This document shows positions 1 through 23,558 of a stretch of 64,000 nucleotides of DNA, in pieces (within the stretch, counting starts at the first letter, position 1; each line of letters begins with the position of its first letter). Under the pieces are notes generated by a model. It saw only the letters and a list, made by a program, of their open reading frames with translations. It was not told where the DNA came from and searched no databases. The position numbers and the translations under genes were made by a program. The stretch lies in the NCBI GenBank assembly GCA_016169945.1, contig JADLSH010000113.1:1550001-1614000 (forward strand), read 5' to 3'. The stretch comes from Trachythela sp. YZ-2020 (lineage: Eukaryota > Cnidaria > Anthozoa > Malacalcyonacea > Clavulariidae).

Positions 1-882
1 TGGGGCGCCACAAAGCAAATAATGTCACTTCATGTTATAGAAGATCTATCAATTTAATTATACTTTGGCTGGTCTGTGAGCTCAATATATATACATATAA
101 CTGGACTAATATCTCCGGAAGGATAGCCTATTATATCTATCATGGTGTAGAAAAAAAGGGCTTTAAATTTTAATGCGCCGTCATTGCTATTAACATTGGC
201 GCAATTTACACTAGAGACGGACGATCCATCTGAACGAACTTTGGCAAAGAAAATATACTTCGTCTGTGTATAAACATGCACAGCAAACAGACGTACACTG
301 AGGAACTTGCGCGCGTGCGTATATAGTCCGTCTTGACGGGGACTATTTACGGCATCAGAACGAAATATAAGGAGAATGTCAGACATGATTTGTTCCAAGA
401 ACCATTGCCAGCATAGATGGCGCTATTCTAGCTTGTTCGTCTTGTGTTTACACTATAAGACAGACGACCCGTCTAACGGAAGATTCGCTTATAGTAAAAA
501 TCAGTCCGTTGATTACGATGAAGCCATCAATGGATGGAAACAGGTTGCCAGTGAGTGTGTTTGAAAAATAAACATTTGCAAAATATACTGGGGCAGACAA
601 GCAAGTACAAAACGTTTATAATTCTTCATAGTTGCAGGGTACATGCAGTGCAAAATAGGACATTCATAGGATTACTTTTATGAGTTACTCAGTCTGGCTT
701 CCTGTTTAAACTAGACAACCTGACCACTTCTCAAGACAACATAAAATAAGCAAAATATTATTCTCAGAGAAAAATTCTAATAATTGAAAACTGCATACTA
801 GCTCAATGAAGTAATCTTATTATCTGTATTTCGAGCGAAAAAAATTATAACATATTTAAGACCTAATGCAACTATATAGGCC

Positions 883-965
883 CTCTGGCAGGCGGAATCG
901 AACAGCGGTCATGCGATTCCAGTGTAGCGCTCTAACCACTAAGCTACATAGTCCAGTTGCCAAGA
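883..965 (-). mobile_element. tRNA-derived SINE head
   Basis: On the minus strand a box A-like sequence (TAGCTTAGTGGTTAGAGCGC) is followed about 30 bases later by a box B-like GTTCGATTCC, the internal Pol III promoter layout of a tRNA. The acceptor arms do not pair, so this is a SINE relic and not a working tRNA gene. A sister copy lies at 53080-53160. Confidence 0.6.
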
Positions 966-2946
966 CCCAAACACAAATTCATGTGTATATACTATAGGAT
1001 GATAAATGTAAATATGCTAAATTTTGGGCATCTCGCTGGGATAGAACATAATGCTGAACTTTATACATCTTTAATGGCCGTTTTCCACTTCAAACGTAAC
1101 GTACCGTAGCATTTTCTTTTGTGTCGAAGCCATTAGTTCTACCCGAGTGCTCAGGAAACAAAGAAATACGCTACGTTTCGGTACGATACGGTTGAAGAGG
1201 AAAACTGGCTTAAAAGGCGATGTTACGCGAGGCAATTTTTGCCGCAATTTCGGACCAAGGACGATGTTAGGTAAAAAGTATATTCGCAGAGAAATTGTGA
1301 GCATGAATCTCGTTTTACTTTGCCGATATTTTTCTTGCTAAACATGCCCAGAAGGCAACAAAGAAATGAATGAGAATGAAGTGAAACGCGGGCCATGTTC
1401 ACTGTTTTTTTCTGTGCGTACATTTCTACATAACGTGGCTCTGTGCAGAAATTGCGTTGTGCAAAAATTCCCCCGTGTAACAAGGCCTTAAAAATTACTT
1501 CAATAATACCTTTCAATTCTGCAGACGCTTCTTCCAATAACGCATATGAGCTTTTGCCTTCTCTCCGACTTTGCTAATGTCCGAGTATATAATTCCAATT
1601 AAGCAAACCCACCCTGGGTACCCTGGCACCCTGCCTAATTATACACGATGATGGAACATGACAGACCTAAGAAGCAATTAAACGACCCAAATTAGTTTAT
1701 TCCTATGGAAACTTGAGGAACTAAACAATCATGCATGCGAATAAAGACCGGCAGAGCGTTTTTCACACTATAAATTTCATATTGTCTCGCAGAAAGTACT
1801 GCGACACGCAAATTTGACACACCAGTGGCAGTGAGCGCCATGCATCGCTATATACAACTAAATATATAACTACAATCCTAGCAAAAATTGGTGCAAATAT
1901 ATAGCCCTGCTTCGCGAATGTCATTTGCTTTCAAAAGCAGCAGTCTACCCCCCTCTCCTCCCCACCCTCAACTCCCCTTTCAATGTTGATGATCAGGAGG
2001 TGGGCGATAAAAATAACCAAATCTATATGCAATATAAGGGCGCTTTCATTTAATGGCCAGAACAGAATTTCTGTTTCTGTATCGATGGGAAGATCTGGTC
2101 CGGATTTTTTGAAAACCTGGCTAAAATGGACCTCCTTTTGAATTGATACAAATTTTTCTGTCAGACCGGTCCTAAGGCCAAACGTTTTGTGTTTCAATGT
2201 TTCATTTAACAATTTGATCGATCGACCGGTCTGACCGTGTTATTGGAAAGCGCCCTAAGTCAAGTTATTTCTTGGTTTAAATGTAAGTGGCTGCAGAATT
2301 TTTGCCAGGATTGTAGAATAACCAGTCGTCAATCGGCCCTCTAAATAATGCGGATGTCAGCAACAATATTTTCAAAACTCTGTAACTCTAGGAGAATCGT
2401 ATCGAGTCAAAATTTTTGTTGAACAGTCCTTTAATTTAAGATTCGGCGGTTGACTGTTGTGTAAAACCACCTGTAAAATGTTTCCAGACGAAGGGCCTTC
2501 GCTCAATCGCTCGAAACGTCGAAGTTCTCATTGTATTTTTCAGGTAGTTTTACACACCAGTCAACCACCGTATTTGCTATACTCTACCCACACTGGCACC
2601 GCACATTCGAGATATTTTCACTCTTTAGGTTAAGAATTTTGTGACTTCAAGTGAGAGCCACCTATAGCCACCTATAAACGACCGAGCAGAATACTGGAAC
2701 AGTCATCCAATATCCTTTTTTTTACTTTTTAGTTTCTAACTTTCTATGGCAGCATATTTGATCATTAATGTACACTTGGCTGGGCCTCACATTCTGGCGG
2801 CTTTTATCAATCAATTTAGACAAGCTTAATGTTGCAATTATAACATAGCCTGCCTTTGATTCAATGGAAAGGAAAAAGATAATTAAATATAATCGGACTA
2901 GCGTACAAGGTATAATTTGACAGTTAAGGATTATCTATCGTCACAG

Positions 2947-3211
2947 CAGGGCCGTAGGCAGCGGGGGGCAGCTGCTCCCCCAGAGAAAATTCAACTTACG
3001 ATTTTTAGAATGTTATAATTAGTAAATTATTCTTTGGCAACAAACAATGAAACAAATATTGTTCAATAAACAATGAAACTATTAATATTTTCTCTTCGTT
3101 CCTCGCCCCAAAACGCAGGAAATGGCATTTTAGAGACTCTACTTTTCAAAACTTATGTCTGCATATAAATATTACTGCCCCCCTGGTAAAACAATGCTGC
3201 CTACGGTCCTG
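2947..3211. mobile_element. hAT-like MITE, 265 bp
   Basis: The termini CAGGGCCGTAGGCAGC and GCTGCCTACGGTCCTG are inverted copies. The 8-bp flanks CGTCACAG and TGTCATAG agree at six of eight positions, as expected for an aged hAT target duplication. There is no coding capacity. Confidence 0.6.
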
Positions 3212-4007
3212 TGTCATAGTGACCTTGGGATAGCAAGCAGTGATTCTAGAAAAATAAAGGGAAAATAGACATTTGTTGAATAATTGCAAAACCGTGGTTT
3301 GTTGTCTGAAGAAGATAGACAAAATATAATTTGTAGGAATAAGAGAATATTTGAAATAAGAATATAATAAATAATTTTCTATTTTAATGCTCTTTTTCAC
3401 GTAAACTTATATTACAGAACTGTGAATAATAACTACCTAGATTTAGTCCTAAAGGCATGTTCACATGATCCGATTTGTCGGTTGCGATTCTCCTCCTGAC
3501 GTATGTGATTTCACACAATACAGCAACAACTGCACTTTTCGCCAGGTATGAGCCAATAGCCTTACTCTTGTTAGCACATCCAGTAAATCACATACGTCAA
3601 GAGGAGAATCAGGCCTTTAGTGAACCAAATTTCCCTCACCAGGTTTCCACTTTCCACCATCATCATGTGACCAAAATAGAGCAACATGATTGGCTAATTG
3701 TCCTTATGAATTAATAATGAATTATCTATCTATACATACCTTTAATCATTCAGACATTATAGTTCAGGATGGATACAAAATATTCAATTCAAATTCTCTT
3801 GTCTTTTATACCGATACTCAAAGCTGTAATTGAATACTATTTAAATACATTCTATAAACAGAATACTATTTACACACATTCTACCCCCCCCCACCCCACT
3901 AGTGTCCACCACGGATCTACACACAAAAATCTATACACATTTCCCTAAAAATAGTAATATAATTATATGAACAAGCCCCCTCACCCACCCCATTATTGGT
4001 TATAACT

Positions 4008-4202
4008 TATACTCTATGTATGTATGTCCTCTATACTCATAACTTAAGGCTCTTTTCCACTCGTCGCAAAAACCAACTCGCAAGCTCGCTGCGAGTACTT
4101 TCATCCAATCACAATGCTATTACATGCAAGAACTCGCAGCAAGTTGGTTTTGCGATGAGTGGAAAAGAGCCTTTATACTCTATGTATGTATGTCCTCTAT
4201 AC
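4008..4202. mobile_element. Palindromic MITE flanked by 29-bp direct repeats
   Basis: An inverted repeat runs from 4046 to 4173, with ends AAGGCTCTTTTCCACTCGTC and its complement and a further GCGAGT/ACTCGC palindrome inside. It is bracketed by two identical 29-bp direct repeats at 4008-4036 and 4174-4202. A related hairpin sits at 27553-27708. Confidence 0.65.
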
Positions 4203-4749
4203 ACTATTTTACAAAATTTAGCATAGTATACACAAATTCATTTGAAATAATAGTACATAATTACAGTTATGTCTAACATCATAGACAAATATTAAATGTC
4301 AAATTTATGTTAAATTGAAGTTTTAAAGACGTAATATAGACGCCTTCTCAATCCTAAACTTGGTCCATATTCATTATTTATTGCCGTAGGTATAAGAATT
4401 TTGACTTTTAAATCTATTTACTGGACGTGCACAAGAACCATATTGTAAAGTTCCGGTTGAAACCGGATCTGACCAAAATTGAAGGAAATGCCATTGGAAC
4501 TCAGAATAAGAATCGAATCACTTGAAGCTAGGACATCCAACAAGTTAGCATCGTATCGAACTGCCCTGTGTTTTCAAACAATCCATATATTGATCCTGAG
4601 ACAAAGTCAATAATCGAATTAAAATGTCCTGGATAATAAAATAAAGATTTTTTTTAAACAGGCAGTTCCAGGCATGTTATTTTTATTTTTTTATGTCTAC
4701 ACACAAAAACCTTTGGCTAAAATATAACAGCCCCTGCAGCAGACAGTTT

Positions 4750-5040
4750 GTATGAACGCTGTTTCTCAGGATGTGTTCACACGCTTTGTTCCCAGCTTGT
4801 TAGCAAGTTGTCAACGGCTTGCAGAAAACTTGCCATAAGGTTGTTGGATGAACAGACTTGTTACAAGTTGTTCCAACAACTTGTTATCATCCTACAATTC
4901 AACAACTTGTTAACAAGTTGTGAGTGACAACCTTATAGCAACTTAGATAAAATGACAACATCGTTACAACATGTTGACAAGCTTGCTACAAGTCTGTTGC
5001 GAACACATCTTGTTGACAACTGTGAGCTTTTTACGCGTGT
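4750..5040 (-). repeat. ACAAGTTGT-rich dispersed repeat
   Basis: About 290 bp built from variants of ACAAGTTGT and its complement, with the shared phrase CAGGATGTGTTC at one end and TTTTTACGCGTGTA at the other. Other copies are at 9560-9900, 13190-13290, 22945-23220 and 53940-54235, in both orientations. It is probably a non-autonomous DNA element. No target duplication was resolved. Confidence 0.6.
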
Positions 5041-5101
5041 ACTTCAACCACTGACTTCAACTGATCCAAAAAATCAGAGTTTCTGTGCATATCCATAAAA
5101 T

Positions 5102-6836
5102 CTACATTAGAACATATTCGTCATAAAGTGAGTCGAGAATACTTACAGCATCATCCAAAATTTTGATCTCATGTTCAAGCTTTCTCACCGTAAATCCAAC
5201 ATCGAGTATCTCCTTAACAAATTCATATTCAGCCATTCCATTGTCATAATGGTCATATAAATCCTTCAGCCCTTTGTCAAGATTGTGCATATCTTCTTCA
5301 AGTTGCTAAGCAATTAAAAGGAAGATGGTAATACTTATAGGAACCATTTTGTAATAATTATTACAAAATACAAAACAACGGTAACTCCAAAAATAAACGT
5401 TTTAATATATTTCTAGCAATCGACTATGATTCCAAAATGTTTGTTTTCTGAGTTACCGTTGTTTTGTATGGTAATAATGGTTTAGTCTGTGATGTCATGA
5501 TCACCTATTTGTCTGGACATGCAGTATTACTAACAACAAGTTACCACATAGTCTGGCTAACAAATTAACTGGCAGATAGTTTTGTTAACCATTAACTGGC
5601 AGTACCCCCTTAACCACTGACAAGTAAAATCGTATGGTGTTAGACAGAGTAAAATACTAAAGTAGGGTGCAGCTGGGTGCATTGCCAGCTAATGTGTTAA
5701 TACAATACCTCAATTCCTTCAGAACCAATGCTCTTCGCTTCGTACACATCTCTTGCGATAAGACCAGCATCAATGGCAAGTGATGTTGCCGTACCCGTGC
5801 CAGGGATGCATGCAACTGCTCCCGACATCACCTCTAACCCTGCCCCCGTCACATCCCCCTGCCAGTATCTCCAAACACCAAACCCCACACCGACCGCCAA
5901 ACTCAAGACTGGTACACTCTTTGCCGCAATTTTGTGCATGCCGGTAGAACCACCTTTAGTTGCAGCCTTGGCAGCCGTTTTGGTGGCTAGCATTGCCGCA
6001 ATTTTTCTCCCAATTTCTTCGGCTATCTCTGCAAGTAATATGGCGGCGACGCCTTTCACCAACACTTTCCCAGAGGACACTTTCAATTGCTTTGTTAGTT
6101 TGTCAGCAGTAGGTTCGTCAAAGACTTGATAAGCAAAACCTGTTGAGAAAGACATTTGTGGAAGTGAGATGCAACAATGGGTTGGTAACAGACAATCCTA
6201 GAAAGGTAGACCCCCCAGCTTAATAAGCCAATATCAAGTCATATGGACATCCTACAGAGGTGTACAATTCCTCCCAACTCAAGCTGATCCAACAATTTCC
6301 ACACCATTACCTTTCAACTCGATCTTCTTGGCTTCAATTTTGGCCAACGTGTCCTTGACATTTTTCCAATACTTTTCAACAAGCTCAGTTTTACCCAACT
6401 CTATTTTCTCATTGCTGGTCTCATCATCCTGTCCAACTTTCGCAGCTTCTGCTATCTCTTTCAAAATTGTGTGAGAACGAGTTATCCTCTCGACAATGTC
6501 GCCAAGATGGTCGGTGTCAACAAAAGGCCCGAACCATCTCACCAATACATGGTTATCTCTTTGAGTGAAAACTAAAAAGTTTGGACTTTTTTCTGCTTCT
6601 GCATCAAGGTACTCGTATAATGTATGGTTTGGGGCTATTGGATATATACAATAGTTTTCCAAAAGTCGTGCTGAGATCAGGATTTCAGATTTATAACAGT
6701 TTGAGACAGTTTTACACATCTCGTTAAAAACAGGTTCACCATATTTTTCTTCCGCAATATGATTGATCATGTTAAAACTAATGGATAGTACGTCATGATT
6801 AGGCCACAGGGGCTGGTCAATTCGTTGCCTGGACAT
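5102..6836 (-). CDS. Unrecognised 386-residue protein with glycine-zipper-like core
   Basis: Three exons in transcript order, 6311-6836, 5709-6139 and 5102-5305, join in frame at GT-AG sites to give 386 residues ending in TAG. I do not recognise the family. Residues 1-175 form a mixed alpha/beta-looking region ending in a charged, lysine/glutamate-rich helix (about 140-175). Residues about 199-306 are rich in Ala and Gly, with hydrophobic stretches at 201-212 and 251-265 and a GxGxxxSLAIDAGL segment near 289-302; this resembles membrane-active glycine-zipper hairpins. Residues 320-386, from exon 3, are an acidic helical tail. The start is the first ATG of the long exon, without an in-frame alternative upstream. 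An alternative model opens exon 2 at its own ATG (6155). The exon structure is fairly sure; function is unknown. Confidence 0.6.
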
Positions 6837-6969
6837 TTTGGTATTATGTCTAGAAATGCAAGTGCATTAGATATTAGTCAATTCATAGAAAAATAATCAG
6901 AAAAGCCAATAAATTGGCCATCTTAAAGTAATTGGCAGACTTTTTGCATGATAATTAGATAATTAAAAG

Positions 6970-7400
6970 CCAGTTAACTTAACCCTGGGTTAGTGGTAAC
7001 TTTCATATCTATCGGTTATAGTATAATATGAATACTTTTTTCTATCAACCTTGTACTGGGCGATAGAAGTTTTTGTTCATAAAGTTTTGAAATAAACAAA
7101 CATGTAGAAGTATACAAACCAGGGGCCGGTTGTTCAAAAGCCGGTTAACGCTAACTCCGGGTTAAATTTTAATCTGCTGTTCTGATTTGTATACTTCTAC
7201 ATGTTTGTTTATTTCAAAACTTTATAAACAAAAACTTCTATCGCCCAGAACAAGGTTGATAGAAAAAAGTATTCATATTAACATAACCGATGTCGGGAAA
7301 CTTGTATGAAAGTTACCACTAACCCAGGGTTAAGTTAACCGGCTTTTGAACAACCGGCCCCTGAACAGCAGATTAAAATTTAACCCAGGGTTAGCGTTTA
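6970..7400. mobile_element. Nested inverted-repeat MITE
   Basis: An arm of about 150 bp beginning CAGTTAACTTAACCCTGGGT (from 6971) is repeated inverted at about 7188-7340. The spacer (7124-7187, containing GGGCCGGTTGTTCAAAAGCC) has its own inverted copy immediately outside the right arm (7339-7400). The whole can fold as overlapping hairpins just upstream of the 5102-6836 gene. Confidence 0.65.
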
Positions 7401-8217
7401 ATGGTAATTAATATGTAATATGTTGAATTCTCACCAATTATATTTCAGACTAATTTTAGAATAGCTATGTTATTGTCCATTTTTTTGTGAAGTCATAAAA
7501 CGTAGAACATTATCTATTATTTTATCGAAATTCGCCTGTTCAAAAACGTAAACAAGGCTGTATATTAATTTTGTTGTCAAATATAATTGTCAAATTATTA
7601 TGTCGTGTTTGGGTTTGCGAAAAGTTCATCAAAATAACGTTTAATAAAAAGCTAACTACATATTCTCTTACATTCTTACTACTTATTCTTTAAAATTATT
7701 AATATTTTAAGCACTTTTTACAAACCTTTACAAGTCTTTAAAAGTTTAAACTAAAGAACAAAAAATATCCATTTTAAAAATAACTACGATCTATTTTTCT
7801 CCGATTCGCACTATTCAGTATATTCGCCCGAAATGTCGACAAATTTTCGACAAGCATGTTCATGGTCCAGTGATCTATTGAGATCACTTGTATATGCCTG
7901 CGTGCATATTCTATGCATTTTTGCAGAGAGTCTGTGTACACGAGACATAAAGCTTGTTTGCCAATAGCCAGAGAATAGCCGCGAATAGGTTCCAACTTTA
8001 TAAATTATTCAAAGATAAGTAAAATTTATGATTTCAGCCGAGACTTTGTTGCTCGGGACAGCAAAAGCCAAAACTGCATTGCACTTCAACAGAGAGCAAT
8101 TGAATATAATAGAATCATTTTACATTTATCAAAATAGCACACTAGATCTGTAACACAGGCTACAATAAGGGCTATTCAGGCCTTAATCCTTATTGTACGA
8201 TTGGTAAGTCAGTTAAG

Positions 8218-8530
8218 GCAATGTCGCTACGCCATGTTAACGCATATAATCTGAGATCTTCTTCTGCATCCGTCCTGAACATTCCTAAGGTATCAGGAAC
8301 TTTTCAAGACTCTGCGGCCTCTATTTTTAACAAGCTTCCTGTAGAAATTAGGAACATTAACAATTAGAGAACCTTCTGTCGCTGTATCAAAGAACATTCT
8401 TTAACTTTTAACTTTTCTAATCCTTGTTTTAATAATAGATTATTGTATATTTTAGATTAGTTTTTTACAGGTGAAGAGCCATTCTGCTTGAAATGGGATA
8501 TCCTGCGAATAAATTATTATTATTATTAAA
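8218..8530 (+). mobile_element. LINE reverse-transcriptase C-terminal relic
   Basis: Plus-strand translation gives YNLRSSS, then FQDSAASIFNKLPVEIRN, the A-x-x-IWN-LP-x-x-IRN signature typical of the ORF2 C-terminus of many animal LINEs. A stop codon follows and then an ATT-repeat tail. It is a dead 3' fragment. The clade cannot be assigned from this length. Confidence 0.65.
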
Positions 8531-9559
8531 TGACCTAATAAACACCCTGGGCGTTTATTACATTTTCGGATTTTTGTTTGGGGCGGGGTTATTGGATGAA
8601 GGGCGTTGGCAGCCAGAGGTGCCCTTGTAAGCCTTCGATTCGGTCACGTTTCAGCTACGTCCCTCGCAATTACATACATACATTATTTGTTTAAGCAGGT
8701 TAGAAAGGTGGCAGCTAAGAGCTGATGTGGACCTGCAAGGCTAGATGAACAGCAGCCTTACGTTCACCTTCATACGATATCCGTCAGACGAACGTAAAAC
8801 AAACACAGGATGATCACAACGCAATCGAAAACTCAGTTATTTATTTCCCACTACATACTATACAAAACAGAGCTAGGAGAAAAATACATTGAAAATCAAC
8901 ACGATAATTAGCAGAAACGGATGAAAAGTTTTACTCTCAATTCACAACTTTGGATAATTCACATAGTCGCATGCCCAGTGCTATTATCACAGAAGTAATT
9001 AAACATTAGAATTATGGATAAGAGCTATTCACTTATCCAGATAATTCAGATTGCTTAGTTACCTTTGTTCTATTCTATGCTTTCGTTAACTATCAACTAG
9101 AAAAATAGTAACTATAGACATGCGAGTTATACAAAATTGTGAATTGGGTTTATAAACAAGCGGATTTTGTCTATTAACTTTATTTACAATTATTTTTACA
9201 TTTCCAAGCAATAACATCCTATTAATATCAGCATTTATGATGCAGCATTCATTTCCCACATGGACGTGTATTTCATTGCCCTTCATTGGCATTGTGTGTT
9301 TGAAAACATAGTTAATAGTCCCTTTGCATCACGTCACAAATATGTGAAAACAACGAGTTGCTTGGATGGCATGGAGAACAGTGGAATTTTTAAAGCAATG
9401 GCACTATTGTTATGCTAAATATTATGCAAATAATTATCTTGTTCTATAAGTTTCAACATTTCTGAAGTTCACCACCAACATCTGCTACCCCATAACGCTT
9501 ACTGAAACTTACCAACCAGAGGGTTTCACTAAGCACTATCATATCATACAGCAGATGAT

Positions 9560-9900
9560 GGTCAACCGCGCCAGTTGTCCAAGTTGTTGGAACTTGGAAC
9601 ATCTAGCAACAAGGCTGTTGAGTCAACAAACCTTGTAGCAAGTTGTCAACAAGCCGGGAACAAGCAGTGCGACAAGCAGTGTTAACAAGTTGTTGAATTG
9701 CAGGACGATAACAAGTCGTTGGAACAACTTATAACAAGTCTGTTGAGTTAACAACCTTGTAGCAGGCTGTCATGCCGTTGACAACTTGTCAACAAGCTGG
9801 GAACAAGCAGTGCGAACACATCCTGATATAACGGGTTGTTGAAACAACATTTGTACACGTCTCCTGCAGGTTTGTAATTACAACTTGTGCATTTTTACGT
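9560..9900 (+). repeat. ACAAGTTGT-rich dispersed repeat
   Basis: Another copy of the family described at 4750-5040, sharing CAAGCTGGGAACAAGCAGTG and GCGAACACATCCTGAT. Internally it is partly duplicated, since the AACAAGCAGTG phrase occurs twice. Confidence 0.6.
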
Positions 9901-10153
9901 GTGCATTTGCATACAGGCAAATACATAATTCACTCAGAGATGTAGTGCAATTTGACCACCATCTAATGGTCATTGAAACCAAGACATCATACGCTCAATT
10001 CGTGAGAAAAGTAAGCGAAAACAAATCTTTGACATCAAACGCATACAAATGCGCGTCCCCGTCTTGTTGTCTGTGCATTTCGATTAATTTAAACAATTAT
10101 ATAATTTAGCATACCTAGCGATATAGTTACCTACAATACCCAAATATTGTACG

Positions 10154-21138
<10,985 letters not shown>

Positions 21139-21378
21139 AGTTTCCAGCCTAGCGAGAACGCGAGTCGTCAGTGACCGGCTGCAAGATTGCGTAGATGTGA
21201 ATAAATTATAGCTCAAACATTCCTGTCACTTTTGCAGAGAATAATTTCAATGCTTTGCGTGGGTGTTTACACGTATAAATACGTACTCAGAGGACTTTAT
21301 TATACTTATTTCATGGGCACAAGAATTTAACCCTTCCCTAGAAGATAAATCAAAAAGAGGCAAGTTTATGATATCGGC

Positions 21379-21583
21379 ACAGTATAGAGACGACCAGTAG
21401 GGCCACTCGGCGATGCAACATGTAGCCAGCTTTTTATGCAAAAATATGCAGTTTACTGGCCAGGAAAGTTAGTTCAGCTTGCTTATTGGCCAGAAAAAGC
21501 AATTGACTGGCTGCCAATGCGTAATTAATGAGCGGCCACACAAAATTTCAAATGAGTGGCCCTACTGGTCGTCTCTATACTGT
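21379..21583. mobile_element. 205-bp MITE with perfect 9-bp duplication
   Basis: The ends ACAGTATAGAGACGACCAGT and its complement are inverted repeats that extend through GGGCCACTC. The flanks 21370-21378 and 21584-21592 are both GATATCGGC, an exact 9-bp target duplication such as Mutator-like elements make. The inner part contains repeated CTGGCCAG-like words. A related copy is at about 23238-23496. Confidence 0.8.
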
Positions 21584-22944
21584 GATATCGGCAAAGCTGA
21601 CATGCTCTGAGGCTGAAAATGTAGGTTTACAATAATGTGTGCGAAAGCGAAAGCTGAAATAAAATATGTATTCTAATTTCATACGTCAGAGACAAGGAAC
21701 AACATGACTAATAAATTCGAGGAAAAGAATCTGTGTCAAGTGTCAACTTACTGCAGTAATCTATCAACACACGTTATACGATCAAGAAGGAAAGAACACC
21801 TTTTATAAGCTAGCTGTTTATATCATATGGCAAAAGCATCACCGGACCACGAATACTCACCATATATACTGACAATACTGTAGTGTTCTGTAGTCTGTAA
21901 AAGTTTCGAATGTTTTTGAAGAATCTTATATGAAATTTAACATCGCTCATCTAAGTAGAAACGTCATGTAAGATTTTTTATAAACTTTTTATCAGTTTCA
22001 GATAGAATTTGCGTACATTACATTGCGCAAGGTTGAATAAAGGTGTATAATGGTATGTGGTGTAGAGGGCCAAGTGCCCAAGTTCTCCATAATAAGTTTT
22101 AATAACGCAAAATATTCGCCCGATTTCAGACTATAGACAGACATAATCCGTTAAAAGACGCACACTAATCGGTCTGACGTTGTAATTAAGCGTATTCAAA
22201 TAGTTGTCTCTATCTGTCTATAATGGTTCTGGGAACAAACCATGTCTCATATTTTCCTGGTAACTCTTTTATAATGGTGTATGTATGCACATGGCTGGAT
22301 CACCCATTAAGAGTGAAGACACGCGCAAACAGTGAAGTGAAACGCGGGCCATGTTCACTGTTTTTCTGTGCGTACATTTCTACATACCGTGGCTCTGTGG
22401 AGAGATTGCGTTGTAAGTTGCAACAAAAATTGCCTCGTGTAACATGGTGGTAACATATTTTATACACAGTACAGATACATATCAATGCGGTACAGACGAC
22501 AGACAAATTATCAGAGGGACTATATTTTCTTACGTCACAGTTTTCAATACGGATAAACATTAGGACATGCATTAGGTATACGCAGTGCGCCACAGGTTGG
22601 TCAAATTTTCATTGTTTGACAGTGGCGAGGTAAGGACTTCTTAAAATTATACTATTATCAGACATTTCGTCTGTTCCTTGCCCAAGTTCATGCAGACGGA
22701 TCTCAAGGAGATTGCGAATTTAGTTTCATAATTATCATTATTGCCGGAAACATGGCTTTAGACTGAAATCTCCAAACTTTTAATATAATTCCACTTTTGC
22801 CAATTACAGTTAATTACCGTGGAAATTTGTAATTTCTAAGACATCTGGCGTTCGAAGTAGCATAAAAAATTGTCAAAATATGGCGTTGTTGACAAAAAAA
22901 TCTTGAAATACACTTAATGCTCATTGCAGAGGGCACATACGTAA

Positions 22945-23220
22945 AAATCTAAAAATCTCAGACTTGTAACAAGCTTGTCAACAAGTTGTAACAATGCTGT
23001 CATTTATCAAATTGTTACAAGGTTGTCACGCACACTTGTTGAATTACAGCAGGACGATAACAAGTTGTTGGAACAACTTGTAACAAGCCGTTGACAACTT
23101 GTCAACAAGCTGGGAACAAGCAGTGCGAACACATCCTGATAGCAAGTTGTTGAAACAGCATTGGTACATGTCTGCTGCAGGTTTGTTACAACTTGTGCGT
23201 TTTTACATGCGTAAAAGCAA
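22945..23220 (+). repeat. ACAAGTTGT-rich dispersed repeat
   Basis: One of the more complete copies of this family. It starts near ACGTAAAAATCT and ends at GTGCGTTTTTACATGCGT, which hints at short inverted termini of the type CGTAAAAA. Shared phrases with other copies include CAAGCTGGGAACAAGCAGTG. Confidence 0.6.
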
Positions 23221-23237
23221 TTATACGTGAGACTGCA

Positions 23238-23496
23238 GAGAATAGGAAATGACCAGAAGGGCCACTCAGCAGTGCAACGTGACTATATATCAATGAACGT
23301 GACCCCCTATTTTTATGCAGTTTTCTGGCCAGAATAATGGCGGACCAGCCAGTTCAGCATGTTTATTGGCCAGAAAATGCATATTGGCTAGAATAATGGT
23401 AATGAACATGCGTAATGCGACATGCGCAGCGTCAAAAACTTCAAAGGTTCCGCCTCAAGTGGCCCTTCTAGTCATTTCATATTCTATTACAGAAGC
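23238..23496. mobile_element. Diverged relative of the 21379-21583 MITE
   Basis: Inverted ends GAATAGGAAATGACCAGAAG and CTTCTAGTCATTTCATATTC continue into GGGCCACT/AGTGGCCC, matching the family at 21379-21583. The interior again has GGCCAGAATAATGG repeats. Its outer limits are less certain. Confidence 0.6.
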
Positions 23497-23558
23497 TGAC
23501 ACGAGATCGGACGAGTTCGGAACCGTCTGAAAATTTGTGCAGTCCCATTTGTTCAAAT

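Larger units (their letters stand above)
1..5101. other. Gene-free, repeat-rich left flank
   Basis: I find no exon with convincing coding character here. The open frames are short, AT-rich and lack recognisable domains. The stretch holds a tRNA-like SINE head (about 883-965), a copy (about 1370-1490) of a repeat that recurs at 22320-22450, a GGCCTTCG-type repeat (about 2490-2560), a hAT-like MITE (2947-3211), a palindromic MITE between direct repeats (4008-4202) and an ACAAGTTGT-type repeat (about 4750-5040). Confidence 0.6.
6837..10153. other. Intergenic and PKC 3' flank
   Basis: No supported exon was found. The region holds a nested inverted repeat (6970-7400), a decayed LINE tail (about 8218-8530) and an ACAAGTTGT-type repeat (9560-9900). 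The PKC 3' untranslated region must start just below 10154 on the minus strand, but I could not place a poly(A) signal with confidence. Confidence 0.55.

Noticed and set aside
5728..6129. 133-codon plus-strand frame
   Set aside because: It is the antisense shadow of exon 2 of the minus-strand gene. The minus strand has proper splice sites and in-frame neighbours.
7774..7995. 73-codon minus-strand frame upstream of the 5102-6836 gene
   Set aside because: It opens with TTG and not ATG, has no splice continuity with the downstream gene and matches no family I recognise.
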